DNA from: Micropterix aruncella
Lineage: Eukaryota; Arthropoda; Insecta; Lepidoptera; Micropterigidae
Assembly: GCA_944548615.1 (NCBI GenBank)
Contig: OX155980.1
Location: 39,991,938 to 40,055,937, forward strand
Length of the DNA stretch: 64,000 nucleotides
Direction: 5' to 3'
This document shows, piece after piece, positions 61,650 to 64,000 of the stretch. The notes beneath the pieces are model-generated. The model was given only the letters and a program-made list of their open reading frames with translations, was not told where the DNA came from and made no database searches. Position 1 is the first letter of the stretch. Every line of letters begins with the position of its first letter. A program made the position numbers and the translations under genes.

Positions 61650-62500
61650 TTGATCGGGATCTGTGAATGAGATTATATATGGGCATTCGCGTGAGGAGGA
61701 TAGTTTTGCGCAGGGTCTCAGAAGTCTCACAACCTCACTGAGTCTCAGAAGCAAGCGAGTCGTGTGAAAGAGTGCCGTGACATGATTGTTAAATTTGGAG
61801 CAGGCTCATCTCAGCGCTTTTATGACATTGTTACTGGGTGATGTATCTGAAAACGAACCGAACCAGTATGATCCCGAGACCAAGCATCCGTAAACTGTTT
61901 GACTATTTTAAAATGAATCAACGCCAGCCAAAAGCAAAGCGAGCGAGAAGCGCAGGAAAGATTTTGATCGCAGATTTTTCACTTTGACAAAGTATCTGAT
62001 GACAGCAATGACACCAATGGTACCAAATCAATTTTCTAATAGCAGCAATGACACCAAATGGTATTTTATCAAATGTTTGCTAGGAGTGTTTACTCCTGTG
62101 AGCAGCAAGCGACTAAACACGAACCTCCTCGGTATATCACAACGACAACGCGCCCAGTAAAAGGAAGTACTTTATGGACAACGCACCTGTCAAACTGTAG
62201 TTCACTTTACTTGCAATCCTAATTTAGCACCATGCGACTACTTTTTTCCTAAAAAAGAAAATTAACGGAAAGGAAAACAGTTTTCATTGCCGAAAGATGC
62301 ACTCGCTACTGGTAGATGCACTCAACGGCTTTTTTAAACAACATCACATGGCAGTACTCACGCAGTCACCCATCCAAGTACTGACAACGCCCCAAGCTTC
62401 TTATCTTCGGTGGTCTGACGAGAACCAGTGTTTGAACGCGGCTACGGACGTTATTTTGCCTATTGCAGACTGTCTATTGCGGCTGTAAGAAAACGAATGA
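61650..62500 (+). pseudogene. second mariner-like remnant and C-terminal pieces
   Basis: About 61836-61925 reads VSENEPNQYDPETKHP then LFQNESTPAK, resembling the post-catalytic YDPETKQQSSxW segment of a different mariner lineage. HNDNAPS at about 62138 and NPNLAPCDYFFP at about 62212-62249 correspond to the second Asp (HHDNAPxH) and the third-Asp region (YSPDLAPCDFFLFP). It is strongly decayed, and assignment of each piece to one or two elements is uncertain. Confidence 0.5.
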
Positions 62501-62858
62501 AGCTGGAACCCTCATCTGATTTATCATTAGAAATTTCAGTTTAACTGAAACTTTGTAGGAATGTTCTTATTTGAAGTTAGTCACCTTTTCCAGCAAACCG
62601 ACGATACATAAACTTGGGTTTCGTCAAATCAGCCTTTGACACGAAAATAGGCATTTTCCACCTCGGGAATTGGTTCAAATTTCTCGCCAATCATTTTCCA
62701 AAGTTGGCTGATCGTCACACTATAAGGCAATGGTTCTTTTACTGTCTGGCTTTAGGGTAAAATTGTACTAAATGTAATTGCAATGAATAAATAAATTGCA
62801 CTTATTTTGCGGATTAAGAAATCTTTCAATTTCCAATAATCATTAAATATGACGTATG
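62501..62858. other. unassigned
   Basis: Nothing recognised. Confidence 0.3.
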
Positions 62859-62863
62859 GTTAG

Positions 62864-62864
<1 letters not shown>

Positions 62865-62894
<30 letters not shown>

Positions 62895-62896
62895 TA
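62865..62896. repeat. (TTTA)n tract, 3' tail of the retrotransposon
   Basis: About eight TTTA units. Confidence 0.9.
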
Positions 62897-63385
62897 ACGT
62901 ACAAGAACAAAAAAATATACAAGGACATGCATACTGTTGTACATGAGGAATAATTAAGAACAAACATTATAATAGCGAAAAACATAGCTCTATGGATATA
63001 AATATGCTAGCATATCCGAATGAGGCGAAATCGCACAACCAACTAGACCTAGAAGGTCTGTCTCTGGCTGTGCTGTGTTTATACCAACTGTATTTTTGTA
63101 ACTCGCGAACTGACGAAGGTGATCAATTTTAAATATTTCTAAATCTAACAAATGTGTTGTTTACACAAATTAAAGTAAAATTTAAAGTAGAAAAAAAATA
63201 AATATATATGTATGCAATTAAGGGCTAAAAATAAAGTAAACTTTACATTATATACAATAAATTTAAGTGGAAAATAAGTAATAATATATACAAATATATG
63301 AATAAACACTACATTCTAGTATATATGTTTAAGAAAATGATATGTAATATTGCACAATTTTACAAATACATATTTTTTTAAATAT

Positions 63386-64000
63386 TCACCCTACAGTATT
63401 AATAAGGTCTTTAGTTTTTGAACGCCCAATATCTAGAAGCCAGTTTTTTACTTTACCTTTAAAAGTTACATAATTTTTCACGTTTTTCGTGGTTTCACAT
63501 AGTGAGTTATAAACTTTCGGGGCGATTAAAAAACATTGTCTTCGGGCAAATGTGCTTTTAACCTTTGGAATTGTGAAAAATTCCTTACCAGCATTTCTCG
63601 TTAAGTACAATTGTTGACTTCTTGCTCTGTACTCTTTAGTTTTGTGAAAGCTTACAAGGCACTGCTTAATAAATAGCTGGCAGATATCCAAAACCTTAAA
63701 CTCCGCAAAGAGGTGGTTTGAACTGTACCGAGGAGGCTTTTTGTTTATGACTCTTATTAGTAACTTTTGTGCTTTTAATAGTCGGTCCATTGTTGTTTTT
63801 GTACATGAGCCCCACGCTATAATTCCATGCACCCATATACTTTGACCAAGAGCCATATACACCATTCGCAGTGTTTCTTTACTCAGTACATTCCTAAGTT
63901 CGCGGAACACGTACAGTAATTTCCTTGTTCGCGCCGTAAGCGATTTTATTTGGAATTCCCAATTTAGTTTGGAATCTATTTCTATGCCTAAATATCTAAT
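63386..64000 (-). CDS. reverse transcriptase C-terminal part, partial at window edge
   Basis: Open from position 64000 to the stop at 63386, about 204 codons. It starts IRYLGIEIDSKLNWEFQIKS, then LTARTRKLLYVFRELRNVLS, then KETLRMVYMALGQSIWVHGI, then IAWGSCTKTTMDRLLKAQKL, and later INKKPPRYSSNHLFAEFKVL and VYNSLCETTKNVKNY. This is the IxYLGxxIDxxLxWxxHI...RK.IYxFxxLRxxLxxxxLxxVYxAL.QSIxxYGIIxWG region after the YADD motif. The frame is intact here, unlike the relative at 18945-19567. The catalytic domain lies beyond the right edge. Confidence 0.88.
   Translation of the reverse strand: MRYLGIEIDSKLNWEFQIKSLTARTRKLLYVFRELRNVLSKETLRMVYMALGQSIWVHGIIAWGSCTKTTMDRLLKAQKLLIRVINKKPPRYSSNHLFAEFKVLDICQLFIKQCLVSFHKTKEYRARSQQLYLTRNAGKEFFTIPKVKSTFARRQCFLIAPKVYNSLCETTKNVKNYVTFKGKVKNWLLDIGRSKTKDLINTVG

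Larger units (their letters stand above)
60626..62500 (+). mobile_element. degenerate mosaic mariner element(s)
   Basis: The left terminus cgagggtagattgaaaag, preceded by TA, is of the type seen in insect mariners. A perfect 14-bp-arm hairpin (cctaaaataggttg, loop 7) lies at 60669-60703. Transposase pieces follow in order (separate entry). A second, differently diverged mariner-like stretch intrudes at about 61650-61960. The right terminal inverted repeat was not found. Confidence 0.65.
62860..64000 (-). mobile_element. CR1/Rex-like non-LTR retrotransposon, 3' part, continues beyond window
   Basis: The minus-strand RT is open to the window edge. Its 3' UTR of about 480 bp ends in a (TAAA)n-type tail (plus strand (ttta)n at 62865-62896). 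Microsatellite-like 3' tails are usual in this group. Confidence 0.8.

Overview
The window looks like AT-rich, transposon-dense intergenic chromatin of an arthropod, most likely an insect and plausibly a lepidopteran. The evidence is the mix of element families: piggyBac with TTAA target sites, mariner, BED-finger hAT, a Helitron 3' end of the GC-hairpin/CTAG type, tRNA-derived SINEs, and jockey-, CR1/L2- and RTE-type non-LTR retrotransposons. There are also very long (TA)n tracts and GT-AG splicing. The species cannot be fixed from sequence alone.

Layout. 0-5.5 kb: a (TA)n tract, then a GC-rich long-monomer repeat split by a degenerate hAT element with clean 8-bp target duplications. 5.5-12.5 kb: a piggyBac remnant, a TTAA-flanked MITE candidate, a duplicated retroelement 3' end with a minisatellite, another GC-rich repeat block and an RNase-H/zinc-knuckle tail. 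12.9-26.1 kb is the richest block. It holds several copies of a hairpin-containing MITE-like family, a nearly complete piggyBac (15723-18656) with a 64-bp intron, several reverse transcriptase (RT) remnants, and a full-length hAT (22673-25830) inserted exactly in motif A of a jockey-type RT. That hAT itself carries a MITE copy. 26-34 kb: fold-back elements, a SINE, a 162-bp tandem duplication and interspersed repeats.

34.8-36.6 kb is the only place that looks like a host gene. A GC-rich promoter-like stretch is followed by a short first coding exon that encodes a signal peptide and ends at a perfect GTAAGT donor. A possible second exon lies near 36.36 kb. 36.7-38.8 kb repeats the GC-rich macro-repeat. 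38.8-45.7 kb is mostly relics, including a Helitron 3' end, a mariner fragment and a SINE.

45.7-51.5 kb: a 5'-truncated CR1/L2-like retrotransposon with an intact 676-codon RT reading frame lies exactly between two (TA)n tracts. A cluster of inverted-repeat elements follows, also separated by (TA)n tracts. 51.7-54.5 kb: a 118-bp tandem repeat, a macro-repeat in head-to-head orientation, and an RT relic ending in a 52-bp-arm palindrome. 55-64 kb: further relics (retroelement C-terminus, jockey RT, Ty3/gypsy gag, mosaic mariner) and an RT open to the window's right edge.

No rRNA gene, free-standing tRNA gene or CRISPR array was seen. Nearly all protein-coding potential belongs to mobile elements. 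What stands out is the nesting order and the repeated association of element boundaries with (TA)n tracts. Translations were read by eye, family assignments come from motifs, and no database search was possible.
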